A DNA stretch of 46,396 bases from Candidatus Nomurabacteria bacterium RIFCSPLOWO2_01_FULL_42_17 (GCA_001785985.1 MFVE01000006.1:33049-79444), one strand, 5' to 3'. Counted from the stretch's first letter, positions 29,039 to 38,679 are shown. Numbers and translations: made by a program. The notes: generated by a model from the letters alone, not told the origin.

Positions 29039-31276
29039 CTATTTCATTAACTTATGAGGATTATGCATTGGGCAAGCTTTATTACTGCATCTCTCCGGTA
29101 TGGTTTTAGTGCCTTCCATCATCAGACTTCCGCATTCTTTACATATCGCGCCAGTAGGCTTTGCCTTGATTGCAAATTTACATTTTGGATAATTAGAACA
29201 AGAATAGAAAATACCGAATCGTCCGCGACGCTCGCTGATGTCTCCAGTCTTGCACGTGGGGCACAGTACGCCAGTTTTTTTCTTTGCTTCATCGGCGGCG
29301 TCTGATTTTATAAATTTACATTTTGGATAACGGGAACAGGAAATAAAGGTGCCAGTACCGTCACGTCTTTGTCTGATAACAAGCTTACCATCACCCCCTT
29401 TTCTTTCTTTCTGACCTTCTTTTTTGCCACATTCTGGACACATCTCACCAGTTTCTTCTGGACCTTTTAGTTCTGTGCCGTCTAGCATCAAGGCCCCATC
29501 ACAATCTGGATATTTAGAGCAAGAATAAAATTTGCCTCCGCGAGAAAGTTTGATAATCATCGAACTGCCGCATTTGGGACATTTTATATTCTCTGGCGCA
29601 TCGCCTAAGTTTGTGGCTTTTTCCAATTTTTCTTTTGATTTTACGTCTTTCAAAAAAGGTCCGTAGAAATCTCTGAGTGTCTTTTCATATTCGCGTTCGC
29701 CGCGGGAAATCTCGTCGAGCTCGTCTTCCATTTCTGCGGTGAAACTGTCAGAAATATAATTCATGAAATGTTTTTCCAGGAAATCAGAAACGACTTCTCC
29801 CACATCCGTCGGGAAAAGAGTTTTGCCTTCTTTGTTCACATAACCCCTCTCTTCGATCGTTCTCATGATCGAAGCATAAGTCGAAGGCCGGCCAATGTCT
29901 CTCGTTTCTAGTTCTTTTATCAGGCCAGCTTCGCTATAACGGCCGGGTGGTTCGGTAAATTTTTCTTCACTATTTATATCAAGCAATTTTAATTCATCTC
30001 CAGCTTTGCATACGGGCAGTTCTACATCATCTCCACGCGCATCACTGTCTACTTTGAGCCAGCCGGGGAAAAGCAGGCGAGATCCATTAGCGGAAAAATA
30101 GGGGAGATCTTCATGGCTTTTTATAATTGCAGAAATCTTTGTTTTCAATAATTTTGCGTCGGTCATTTGCGAGGATACGGCGCGCTCCCAGATCAATCGA
30201 TAAAGCCTGTCTTGATCCTCAGTGCCGGCAATCATTTTCTCTATATGGGTGGGGCGGATAGCCTCGTGCGCTTCTTGGGCATTTTTTGATTTTGTTTTAT
30301 AAGTTCTCTCCTCTGCATATTCTGCGCCATATTTATTTTTAACGAAAGAAATAATTTGGGCTTGGGCAACAAGAGACAGATTTGTACTATCTGTTCGCAT
30401 ATAAGTGATGTGTCCAGCCTCGTAAAGTTTTTGCGCGATTTGCATCGTGCGCGAAGGGGAATAGCCTAGGCGGGAACTTGCCGTCTGTTGAAGCGTAGAG
30501 GTGGTAAATGGCGCTCGGGGAGATCTCTTTTGTTCTGATTCTTTTACTTCATCTACAAGCCAGGTGCCCTTTTTGCCTTCTGTTAATATTTTCTCGACGA
30601 GCTTGGGGTCGCGCGGTTCCTCGCTGCATTCGAGGGTAAGCTTGTCGCTCTTTTGTGTTTCAAAAAGTCCCACAATTTTCCAATATTTTTCAGGAACGAA
30701 GGCGCGGATTTCTCGTTCACGTTCCATTATTATGCGCAGTGCAGGGGATTGTACCCGGCCAGCCGAAAGTCCGTAGCGAACTTTTTTCCAGATAAGTCCA
30801 GAGAGATCATAGCCGACCAGACGGTCTAAGACTCTGCGCGCTTCTTGAGCTTGGCGCAAATGCGTATCGATTTTGCGTGGTGTCTTCAGTGCCTCTTCGA
30901 CAGCTTCTTTGGTGATCTCATGGAAAGTCACTCGCGCTATCGGCGCTTTTATTTTCTTGTCTTCTTTTAAAAGTGTCTCAATGTGCCAGGCGATAGCTTC
31001 ACCCTCACGATCAGGGTCAGTCGCTAAGATAATCTCACTCGCTTTTTCTGCCAAACTCTGTAATTCGCGGACCACTTTCTCTTTACCTTTTGAAATTTCA
31101 TAACGCGGCACAAAGCCGGCCTCGATATCTATCGCTGTCTTGTTTGATTTTGGAAGATCTCGAATATGCCCGACAGACGCGCGCACAGTAAATTGATCTC
31201 GACCCGCCTCTCCGGCGGATAAATATTTCTCAATAGTTTTTGCTTTTGATGGTGATTCAACAATTAATAATTTCAT
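29039..31276 (-). CDS. topA: DNA topoisomerase I
   Basis: KLLIVESPSKAKTIEKYL; ITYMRTDSTNLS; C-terminal zinc-ribbon repeats (CPKCGSSMIIK...FYSCSKYPDC). Confidence 0.97.
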   Translation of the reverse strand: MKLLIVESPSKAKTIEKYLSAGEAGRDQFTVRASVGHIRDLPKSNKTAIDIEAGFVPRYEISKGKEKVVRELQSLAEKASEIILATDPDREGEAIAWHIETLLKEDKKIKAPIARVTFHEITKEAVEEALKTPRKIDTHLRQAQEARRVLDRLVGYDLSGLIWKKVRYGLSAGRVQSPALRIIMEREREIRAFVPEKYWKIVGLFETQKSDKLTLECSEEPRDPKLVEKILTEGKKGTWLVDEVKESEQKRSPRAPFTTSTLQQTASSRLGYSPSRTMQIAQKLYEAGHITYMRTDSTNLSLVAQAQIISFVKNKYGAEYAEERTYKTKSKNAQEAHEAIRPTHIEKMIAGTEDQDRLYRLIWERAVSSQMTDAKLLKTKISAIIKSHEDLPYFSANGSRLLFPGWLKVDSDARGDDVELPVCKAGDELKLLDINSEEKFTEPPGRYSEAGLIKELETRDIGRPSTYASIMRTIEERGYVNKEGKTLFPTDVGEVVSDFLEKHFMNYISDSFTAEMEDELDEISRGEREYEKTLRDFYGPFLKDVKSKEKLEKATNLGDAPENIKCPKCGSSMIIKLSRGGKFYSCSKYPDCDGALMLDGTELKGPEETGEMCPECGKKEGQKERKGGDGKLVIRQRRDGTGTFISCSRYPKCKFIKSDAADEAKKKTGVLCPTCKTGDISERRGRFGIFYSCSNYPKCKFAIKAKPTGAICKECGSLMMEGTKTIPERCSNKACPMHNPHKLMK

Positions 31277-31359
31277 GTCGTGCTAAGTATTACACGAAAT
31301 ATAATTGTTTAGCAAATCTCTATGGAACAAATCCATCCAAAATGCTAGAATTACTTTAA

Positions 31360-31395
31360 TTGACTTAAATATCCATTATTTGCTATAATAAATGT
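31360..31395 (+). promoter_or_regulatory. Near-consensus sigma70 promoter of hicB, leaderless spacing
   Basis: TTGACT (31360-31365), N18, TATAAT (31384-31389), N6, ATG at 31396. Confidence 0.75.
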
Positions 31396-31650
31396 ATGAA
31401 AAGCTACTCATTTCGCACAATAATTGAAAAGGATGGCAAGCAATATCATGGTTTTGTGCCAGCTCTTTTGGGTGTTCACACCTATGGTAAAACTATAGAA
31501 GAAACTAAAAAGAACTTGAATGAGGCAATTGAAGGATATCTGATTTCTTGCGCAAAACATGGAGATAAAATTCCAAGTGATGATGGACTTCAATCTATAG
31601 AAACAGTTTCTATTCCAATTTTTCCAGTGAGCAAGAGAGTGTATGCCTAA
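31396..31650 (+). CDS. hicB: HicB-family antitoxin
   Basis: YHGFVPALLGVHTYGKTIEETKKNLNEAIEGYL; overlaps hicA by 8 nt. Confidence 0.85.
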   Translation: MKSYSFRTIIEKDGKQYHGFVPALLGVHTYGKTIEETKKNLNEAIEGYLISCAKHGDKIPSDDGLQSIETVSIPIFPVSKRVYA

Positions 31651-31879
31651 GTTGCCAAATGTAAAAGGTAAAACACTTTTAAAGATTCTTGAAAAAGAAG
31701 GATATCTATTAGATCACATTCAAGGCAGTCATCATATACTTCGACGTCAGGATGGGAAGAAAACTACTATCCCAATTCATGGAAGTAAAGATATGCCAAA
31801 AGGAACACTTCTCGGAATTTTGACTGATTTAGATATTTCAAAGGATGAATTTTTTTTGTTGTTAAAAAAGAAGAAGTAA
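31643..31879 (+). CDS. hicA: HicA-family toxin (mRNA interferase)
   Basis: KTLLKILEKEGYLLDHIQGSHHILRRQDGKKTTIPIHGSKDMPKGTLLGIL. Confidence 0.92.
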   Translation: MPKLPNVKGKTLLKILEKEGYLLDHIQGSHHILRRQDGKKTTIPIHGSKDMPKGTLLGILTDLDISKDEFFLLLKKKK

Positions 31880-31882
31880 ATT

Positions 31883-32911
31883 TTACACTTTAACTTTTTT
31901 CACTGTCTTGATGATTCGAGCGGCGACTTTGTATGGATCGGCGGCAGAGGTTGGCCTGCGATCTTCGAGCCAGCCCTTCCATCCATTTTCAACCGTGCCA
32001 ATTGGAATTCGAATGGATGCGCCTCGATCTGAAACTCCGAAAGAAAATTGATCGATGGATTGAGTTTCATGCTTACCAGTGAGTCGCAGATGATTATCGG
32101 CGCCGTAGACAGCGATGTGTTCTTTGACCACTGGGCCAAAGGCCTTACATATTTTTTCAAAAGTTTCTTTCTTACCGGCTTTTCTTAATATTCCATTTGA
32201 AAAATTCGCATGCATACCAGAACCATTCCAGTCCGTATCGCCGAGTGGTTTGCAATGCCAATTTATAGCCACTCCGTATTTTTCTCCTATTCTTTCGAGC
32301 AAATACCTCGCCATCCAACACTGATCGCCGGCATTTTTCGCGCCTTTGGCAAAAACTTGAAATTCCCACTGGCCGGTGGCTACCTCTGCATTGATACCTT
32401 CTATATTGAGCCCTGCCTCAAGGCAAAGATCTAAATGTTCTTCGATTATATTTCTGCCAAATGCATTGTTAGCTCCGACCGAACAATAATATTGCCCTTG
32501 CGGAGCAGGGTAGCCTTGGGCAGGGAACCCGAGTGGTTTGTTTATTTCTGTGTCCCAGAGAAAATATTCTTGTTCAAAACCAAACCAGAAATCATTATCA
32601 TCGTCTTCGATCGTCGCGCGGCCGTTCGTCTCGTGAGGTTTTCCATTTGCATCGAAGACTTCGCACATGACGAGAAAACCATTTTTCCGCGCTGGATCGG
32701 GGCAGATAAAGACGGGTTTTAAAATACAGTCTGAAGATCCTCCCGGCGCCTGCTTTGTCGAAGAGCCGTCAAACGACCATTCTTTGCAATCCTTTAACAA
32801 ACCGCTAAAATTTTCTACAATTTTAGTTTTTGAGCGCAGGCTCTGAGTGGGTTTATAACCATCCAACCAAATATACTCCAATTTTGATTTTGTGTTTTTC
32901 ATATTGCCCAT
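31883..32911 (-). CDS. glnA: Glutamine synthetase, type II (GSII)-like
   Basis: YIWLDGYKPTQSLRSKT; WSFDGSSTKQA; FGFEQEYFLWD; WNGSGMHANFS; RGASIRIP. The start may be the internal ATG at 32902. Confidence 0.9.
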   Translation of the reverse strand: MGNMKNTKSKLEYIWLDGYKPTQSLRSKTKIVENFSGLLKDCKEWSFDGSSTKQAPGGSSDCILKPVFICPDPARKNGFLVMCEVFDANGKPHETNGRATIEDDDNDFWFGFEQEYFLWDTEINKPLGFPAQGYPAPQGQYYCSVGANNAFGRNIIEEHLDLCLEAGLNIEGINAEVATGQWEFQVFAKGAKNAGDQCWMARYLLERIGEKYGVAINWHCKPLGDTDWNGSGMHANFSNGILRKAGKKETFEKICKAFGPVVKEHIAVYGADNHLRLTGKHETQSIDQFSFGVSDRGASIRIPIGTVENGWKGWLEDRRPTSAADPYKVAARIIKTVKKVKV

Positions 32912-32940
32912 ATTGTAACAAAAGCATTTTTCAAAGCAAA

Positions 32941-33801
32941 TTATGCCAGTCTAATTTCTCCGAGCTCTTCTTTTATCAGTCCTTTTATTTCCATCACAGA
33001 AAGTATCGCGTTCGCTGTCGGTATCGGCAGTTTGATCGCGCGAATTAATTCATCGCGAGCGATAGGTTCGCGCAACATTCCTGCAACTTTCTTTTCTTCA
33101 GGCGATAAATCTTCAAAAAGCCTTTTTTGTTTCTCTTCATCTTTTGGTAATTCAAAGCCCAGCGCTTCTAACACATCTTCAGTGCAAGTGACAGGTGTGG
33201 CGCCTTGATGCAACAATCTGTTTGTGCCTTTTGAGTTCGAAGAAAAAACCGATCCGGGTACCACGAGCAAGTCGCGATTGTATTCTGTCGTTAATCGCGC
33301 AGTGATCAGGGTACCAGATCTTTCTTCTGCTTCTATTATGAGTGTGGCCTTGGAAATCCCTGCCATCAGTCTGTTGCGCATCGGGAAGCTCCATTGTGTG
33401 GCTTTGAAATCAGGCTCGAATTCTGAAATTAAACATCCGCCTTTTCCAACTACTTCATTTATCAGTCGCACATTTGATTTCGGATACATTGCTTCATCCG
33501 AAAGTCCAGAGCCCGGAAAAACTACAGTCTTGAGCCCCACTTGCATAGCTTTTTTGTGGGCGATGGTGTCTATGCCCATAGCAAAACCGGAAACTATCAC
33601 TATCGGATAGCCTTTCAATCCAGAAATTATTTTTTCGCATATTTCCCGTCCGTAAGAAGTGAATTTACGAGAACCAACAACACAAAGATATATCAGATCC
33701 TCCGGCGGTAATTCTCCGATGATCCAGAGATTTTCTGGAGGCTGAGGGATTTCCAAAAGCGCCTTTGGAAATTTATTTTTTGGCAGTTTTTTAATTTCCA
33801 T
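32941..33801 (-). CDS. dprA: DNA processing protein DprA
   Basis: VVGSRKFTSYGREICEKIISGL; VSGFAMGIDTIAHKKAM; FPMRNRLMAGIS; EAEERSGTLITARL. Confidence 0.95.
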   Translation of the reverse strand: MEIKKLPKNKFPKALLEIPQPPENLWIIGELPPEDLIYLCVVGSRKFTSYGREICEKIISGLKGYPIVIVSGFAMGIDTIAHKKAMQVGLKTVVFPGSGLSDEAMYPKSNVRLINEVVGKGGCLISEFEPDFKATQWSFPMRNRLMAGISKATLIIEAEERSGTLITARLTTEYNRDLLVVPGSVFSSNSKGTNRLLHQGATPVTCTEDVLEALGFELPKDEEKQKRLFEDLSPEEKKVAGMLREPIARDELIRAIKLPIPTANAILSVMEIKGLIKEELGEIRLA

Positions 33802-33815
33802 GTTATGATTATATC
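33802..33815. promoter_or_regulatory. Overlapping divergent -10 boxes for dprA and serS
   Basis: + strand TATGAT 33804-33809 (6 nt from the serS ATG); - strand TATAAT 33813-33808 (6 nt from the dprA ATG). Confidence 0.75.
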
Positions 33816-35081
33816 ATGCTAGACATAAAATTCATTCGTGACAACAAAGATGTTGTCCAAGCCGGAGCTCAAAAAAAGAGGGTAAAAGTGGACATCGATG
33901 CGCTCATCACGCTCGACGACGAGCGTCTAAAAGAACTCAAGGAGATCGAAGATCTGCGAGCAGAAATCAATCGAGTTTCCAACGATATCCCTCGCTCTCC
34001 GGATTCGGGCCTAAAAATACAGCTGATCGAAGAGATGCGCATTGTGAAGGAAGAAATCAAAGCTAAAGAAGAAAAATTAAAAAAAACAGTGGAAGAATGG
34101 CAGAAAATAATGCTGCAAGTGCCAAATGTTCCAGACATGACGGTGCCCGAAGGTGCGGGAGAAGAAGATAATAAAGAAGTTTTGACCTGGGGCGACAAGC
34201 CAAAGTTTGATTTTACTCCGAAGGACCATGTGGAGCTGATGACTGAGCTCGATATGGTGGATTTTGAGAGGGGTGTAAAAGTCCACGGCTTTCGCGGATA
34301 TTTTTTGCAAAACGATGGGGCCGAGCTGGCCTGGGCGATCTGGAATTACGCTCGCAAGTTTTTCGGAGAAAAGAAATTCAAGAATTTTATCGCTCCAGCC
34401 ATTGTCCGCAAGCAACATTTGTATGGCACTGGACATCTGCCTGGTGGAGCGGAAGATATTTTCCAGACACAAGACGGAGATTATCTTTCCGGCACGGCGG
34501 AAGTACCGATGATGGGTTATCACAGCAATGAGATTATGGAAAAAGAAGAATTGCCAAAGCGTTATCTGGCATTTTCTCCATGCTACAGGAGGGAAGCCGG
34601 CGCGCATTCCAAAGATACCAAAGGAATTATTCGCGTGCACGAATTTTACAAACTAGAACAGCTCATTCTTTGCGAGGCTAGCCATGAGGAATCCGTAAAA
34701 TATCACGAGGAGATCAATAAAAATTTTGAAGAATTTTTGGAATCCCTAAATATTCCGTATCGCCGGTTAGAGATCTGCGCAGGAGATCTAAAGTCTGCTC
34801 ATGTAAAAAGTTACGATACAGAGGCTTGGATTCCATCGCAGGGTCAATATCGAGAGCTTTCCAGCGCGTCATACTATCACGATTTTCAAACTAGAAGATT
34901 TAATATTCGTTATAAAGACAAAGACGGGAAATATCGTTTCGTGCATTCGCTAAATAGTACAGCGGTCGCCACTCCGAGGATCCTTGTAGCTATCGTAGAA
35001 AATTATCAACAAGCTGATGGCACAGTCAAAATTCCAGAAGTTTTGCGAGAATATATGGGCGGCAGGGAATTTATAAAATAG
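33816..35081 (+). CDS. serS: Serine--tRNA ligase
   Basis: MLDIKFIRDNKDVVQ; GTAEVPMMGYHSNEI; CYRREAGAHSKDTKGIIRVHEFYKLEQ. Confidence 0.97.
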   Translation: MLDIKFIRDNKDVVQAGAQKKRVKVDIDALITLDDERLKELKEIEDLRAEINRVSNDIPRSPDSGLKIQLIEEMRIVKEEIKAKEEKLKKTVEEWQKIMLQVPNVPDMTVPEGAGEEDNKEVLTWGDKPKFDFTPKDHVELMTELDMVDFERGVKVHGFRGYFLQNDGAELAWAIWNYARKFFGEKKFKNFIAPAIVRKQHLYGTGHLPGGAEDIFQTQDGDYLSGTAEVPMMGYHSNEIMEKEELPKRYLAFSPCYRREAGAHSKDTKGIIRVHEFYKLEQLILCEASHEESVKYHEEINKNFEEFLESLNIPYRRLEICAGDLKSAHVKSYDTEAWIPSQGQYRELSSASYYHDFQTRRFNIRYKDKDGKYRFVHSLNSTAVATPRILVAIVENYQQADGTVKIPEVLREYMGGREFIK

Positions 35082-35158
35082 TACCTGTCCCGTACTAAAT
35101 TTTTGAGTAAAATAAATGACCACTTTTAATAACAATTTAAAATTTTAGTACTGGGATG
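35082..35158 (+). repeat. Dispersed inverted-repeat element, copy 2 (abuts ftsQ-like start codon)
   Basis: tacctgtcccgtactaaatttt ... aaaattttagtactgggATG; see 4377-4452. Confidence 0.75.
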
Positions 35159-36010
35159 CAAAAGCGAAATATCTTAAATTCTCCACGTCTTTTAGAGTTA
35201 AAGAAAAAAAGACGCAGGGTTCTTTTGAACAAAATACTGCTTTGCGTTTTTGCGTTTGGATTGATTTTTGCCGCCTCTGTGTTCGCTTCTCGTGTTTCCG
35301 CTTTAAATATTACGGAAATAGAAATAAAAGGTAATAAAGTTTTAGACAGTAAAGCGATAAAAGCAGTGGTACAAGAAACAACAGGGGGGAGTTATTTATG
35401 GTTTTTTCCAAAAACAAATATATTATATTACCCCAAAAATGGTATCCGAAAAGAACTGCAGAGTAAATTTAAAGGGCTTGGGGATATAACGTTTTCTGTT
35501 AAGGAAAGGAAAATTTTAGAAGTTTCAGTAACAGAGCGAGAAGCAGAGTATATATGGTGCGGTGAAAATATTTCAGAAACTCCAATTAAGCCAGAAAATG
35601 ACGTGTGTTTTTTTGTAGATAGAGATGGTTATGTTTTTGACCCGGCGCCGTATTTTTCGAATAATGTTTATTTTAAACTTTTTGGACCGCTTGTCGGAGA
35701 TTATTTTTCTCCAGAGATTTTTGACAAAATTGTCGCTTTTAAAGATTTTCTTTCTGGTGTGGGCATCAAACCGAGCGCCCTCTATATCAAAGATGATGGA
35801 AATATTGAAATTTATCTCGCTTCGAGTATAGAACTGCCTAATTCTCCAAAAATAATCTTCAAAAAGGATTTTGACTTCGAAAAACTTGCTGAGAATTTGC
35901 AAGCCGCTCTAAATGCTGAGCCACTGAAATCTAATATGAAAAACAAATATTCTTCTCTCTTATATATCGATCTTCGATATGGAAATAAAGTGATATATAA
36001 ATTTAGATGA
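35156..36010 (+). CDS. FtsQ-like, POTRA-containing membrane protein
   Basis: N-terminal TM then LNITEIEIKGNKVLDSKAIKAVVQE (POTRA-like). Confidence 0.65.
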   Translation: MQKRNILNSPRLLELKKKRRRVLLNKILLCVFAFGLIFAASVFASRVSALNITEIEIKGNKVLDSKAIKAVVQETTGGSYLWFFPKTNILYYPKNGIRKELQSKFKGLGDITFSVKERKILEVSVTEREAEYIWCGENISETPIKPENDVCFFVDRDGYVFDPAPYFSNNVYFKLFGPLVGDYFSPEIFDKIVAFKDFLSGVGIKPSALYIKDDGNIEIYLASSIELPNSPKIIFKKDFDFEKLAENLQAALNAEPLKSNMKNKYSSLLYIDLRYGNKVIYKFR

Positions 36011-37014
36011 ACAATTCAGGATTTTGGGCAAAACTTAAAAAGCCATTTTTTTGCCTCGCGCCAATGTCGGATGTTACTGACATTGCTTTTCGTCGTATTA
36101 TCGCAAAACATAGCAAGAATAGAGAAAATAGAGACAAGATTGTCTTCTGGACGGAATTCGTATCAGCTGATGGATTATGCGATCCTCTTGGCCGAAAAAA
36201 ATTATCTCATATGCTTGAGTTTAGTGAAGGTGAGCGACCTATCGTGGCTCAAATTTTCGGCGCTAATCCGGAAAACATGAAGAAAGCTTGCCAGTATGTC
36301 GCCAGTCTTGGTTTTGATGGAATTGATATAAATATGGGTTGCCCAGACAGATCAGTAGTGAGTCAGGGAGCCGGAGCAGGAATGATAAAAAATCCAGAGC
36401 GGGCGCGCAAGATTATTCAAGCAGTCCACGCCGGGATAGCAGCAGCTGGATCAAATATTCCAGTTTCAGTAAAAACAAGAATTGGTTTTAATAGAGAAGA
36501 GATAGATACTTGGATTCCAGAACTTTTAAAAGAAGACATCGCTGTTTTAACTATTCATTTACGTACTTCAAAAGAATTATCTCTTGTGGAGGCTCATTGG
36601 GAACACATAGAGAGGATAAAAGAACTTATAAAGAAAAGCGGGAAAGAAATTTTACTCATTGGTAATGGTGACGTAAAAGATTTGAAAGACGGAGAAGATA
36701 AAATTTCTAAATATGGTTGCGATGGGGTAATGCTTGGTAGAGCAATGTTTGGAAATCCTTGGGTTTTCAATCCTCCTTCTGCTGATTCTCCAATAACGTT
36801 AGAAGACAAGCTACGAGTTCTACTAGAGCATGTGCAGATTTTTGATAGAGAACTTTTAAAACCCAAACATAAGAATTTCGCATCAATGAAAAAACATTTC
36901 AAAGCTTATGTGAACGGTTTCGATGGCGCGAAAGAGTTACGAGTGAAATTAATGGAGACAGAAAACGCCTCGCAAGTAGAGGATATTGTAAATGATTTTT
37001 TGAGTGGGATTTGA
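36007..37014 (+). CDS. dus: tRNA-dihydrouridine synthase
   Basis: FFCLAPMSDVTDIAFRRI; DGIDINMGCPDRSVVSQGAGAGM; VKTRIGF; GCDGVMLGRAMFGNPW. Confidence 0.94.
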   Translation: MNNSGFWAKLKKPFFCLAPMSDVTDIAFRRIIAKHSKNRENRDKIVFWTEFVSADGLCDPLGRKKLSHMLEFSEGERPIVAQIFGANPENMKKACQYVASLGFDGIDINMGCPDRSVVSQGAGAGMIKNPERARKIIQAVHAGIAAAGSNIPVSVKTRIGFNREEIDTWIPELLKEDIAVLTIHLRTSKELSLVEAHWEHIERIKELIKKSGKEILLIGNGDVKDLKDGEDKISKYGCDGVMLGRAMFGNPWVFNPPSADSPITLEDKLRVLLEHVQIFDRELLKPKHKNFASMKKHFKAYVNGFDGAKELRVKLMETENASQVEDIVNDFLSGI

Positions 37015-37026
37015 TATACTAGCCAA

Positions 37027-38067
37027 ATGCACGATTTGGCTTTATATCGCAAATACAGACCGAAAAGTTTCAAAGAAGTCTTGGGGCAGGATCATATTGT
37101 GAAGGTCTTGGAGAGCTCGGTGGAGACGAACAAAGTCTCACACGCGTATCTTTTTGTTGGTTCTAGAGGTACGGGCAAGACTTCAGTGGCTCGGATTTTT
37201 GCGACAAATATCGGAGTATCGGCAAATGATCTATACGAGATAGATGCCGCTAGCAACAGGGGAATCGAAGATATTAAACTCTTGCGCGACGGCGCGCGAG
37301 TATTGCCCTTTGATTCAAAATACAAAGTTTACATCATCGATGAAGCGCACATGCTCTCGAAAGATGCTTGGGGGGCGCTCCTGAAAATCCTAGAAGAACC
37401 GCCGAAACATGTCATTTTCATGCTGGCTACGACAGAGCTTCATAAAGTTCCAGAGACGATCATTTCTCGCTGTCAGATTTTTACTTTCAAAAAGGCTTCC
37501 GACGCTATTTCTAAAAAAATGCTGATTGATGTTGCGAAAAAGGAGGGCTTTGAGCTGGACGCTGGCAGCGCCGAACTTTTAGCCATTTTAGCCGACGGTT
37601 CTTTTCGAGACGGACTAGGGGAATTGCAAAAAATTCTTAATTTTACAAAAGGAAAGAAAATTAAGAGGGAAGATGTGGAAAAAATAACCGGAGCGCCGAA
37701 AACAACCCTAGTGAATGATTTTATTTCCGCTATTGCAGAAAAAAATATAGAAAAAGGGATATCCGCTGTGCGGGAGGCTTCAGAAGCAAATTTGGATATG
37801 AAATTATATTTTAAACTTATAATTCAAAAATTCCGTATGGCGATCATTCTGCGTTACGCGCCAAAATTAAAAGAGGGCATGGCAGGGGATTTAAGAGAGG
37901 CTGATCTAGTGTTTTTGCAAGAAGTAGTGAAGGGCGATAAAGAGGGGATGATTCGTTCTCCAGCCTTAGCTGTTTTACTTGAAGCTTATCAAAATGTAGA
38001 TAACGCATTTATTGCCGAACTGCCGCTAGAAATTGCCTTGGTTAAAATAATAAACCAAAGTAAATAA
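37027..38067 (+). CDS. dnaX: DNA polymerase III gamma/tau subunit (short, without Cys4 zinc module)
   Basis: ALYRKYRPKSFKEVLGQDHIVKVL; GSRGTGKTSVARIFA; DLYEIDAASNRGIEDIK; VYIIDEAHMLSKDAWGALLKILEEPP. Confidence 0.95.
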   Translation: MHDLALYRKYRPKSFKEVLGQDHIVKVLESSVETNKVSHAYLFVGSRGTGKTSVARIFATNIGVSANDLYEIDAASNRGIEDIKLLRDGARVLPFDSKYKVYIIDEAHMLSKDAWGALLKILEEPPKHVIFMLATTELHKVPETIISRCQIFTFKKASDAISKKMLIDVAKKEGFELDAGSAELLAILADGSFRDGLGELQKILNFTKGKKIKREDVEKITGAPKTTLVNDFISAIAEKNIEKGISAVREASEANLDMKLYFKLIIQKFRMAIILRYAPKLKEGMAGDLREADLVFLQEVVKGDKEGMIRSPALAVLLEAYQNVDNAFIAELPLEIALVKIINQSK

Positions 38068-38069
38068 GG

Positions 38070-38591
38070 TCAGTAGATATAATCATACCCGGCTCTTTTA
38101 CGCAGTTTCAGTAACCCGCGATTGATTCTGACAGATGCTGTATTGGCGGATATACCCAAAACATCACCTATTTCCACTGGAGATAGGCATTCCACAAAAC
38201 GTAAATAAACCGGATCTCGATATGAGGCTGCTAATTCATCTATTCTTTCTATCAGATATCTGCCCTCTGCATTGAAGGGGATGTCTTCAGTTGTCTTCTC
38301 ATCTATCAGATCGTACATTTCTTTTTTATTTTCATTCATTCGATCTAGCGAAAAACTTTTCTTTTTACGATACCAATCAATGATCAAGTAGCGCGCTATG
38401 GTAAAAAGAAAAGCTCGCTTATTCAATATTTCCTGTTGCAAAGAGAGGCTCTGCCAAAAGCGCAAGAAAGTTTCCTGCATAATTTCCAGAGCTTGATCCC
38501 GATCGGAGACTCGAACTAGGCAAAATCGAAATATTGCATCTGATTCATCTCTATAAGCTGTTTCAAATAATTGGTTAAGATTTGTTCTCAT
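38070..38591 (-). CDS. ECF-type RNA polymerase sigma factor
   Basis: RDQALEIMQETFLRFWQSL (region 2), FTIARYLIIDWYRKKK, LSPVEIGDVLGISANTASVRINRGLLKLRK (region 4). Confidence 0.92.
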   Translation of the reverse strand: MRTNLNQLFETAYRDESDAIFRFCLVRVSDRDQALEIMQETFLRFWQSLSLQQEILNKRAFLFTIARYLIIDWYRKKKSFSLDRMNENKKEMYDLIDEKTTEDIPFNAEGRYLIERIDELAASYRDPVYLRFVECLSPVEIGDVLGISANTASVRINRGLLKLRKRAGYDYIY

Positions 38592-38633
38592 AATCTTAAT
38601 CTAATTTTAACAAATTAAAAATTAAAGTCAAGC

Positions 38634-38679
38634 CAAAAACCATAAATCCGCACTTTGATGCGGATTTATGGTTTTTTCG
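38634..38679. terminator. Bidirectional intrinsic terminator
   Basis: AAAAACCATAAATCCGCA CTTTGA TGCGGATTTATGGTTTTTT, about 18-bp perfect stem. Confidence 0.9.

Noticed and set aside
33839-33922. Small hairpins in serS (GACAACA-AAGA-TGTTGTC and ACGCTCG-ACGA-CGAGCGT) as palindromic insertions
   Set aside because: Stems are only 7 bp, expected by chance at this scale, and the first encodes the conserved SerRS N-terminal DNKDVVQ residues.
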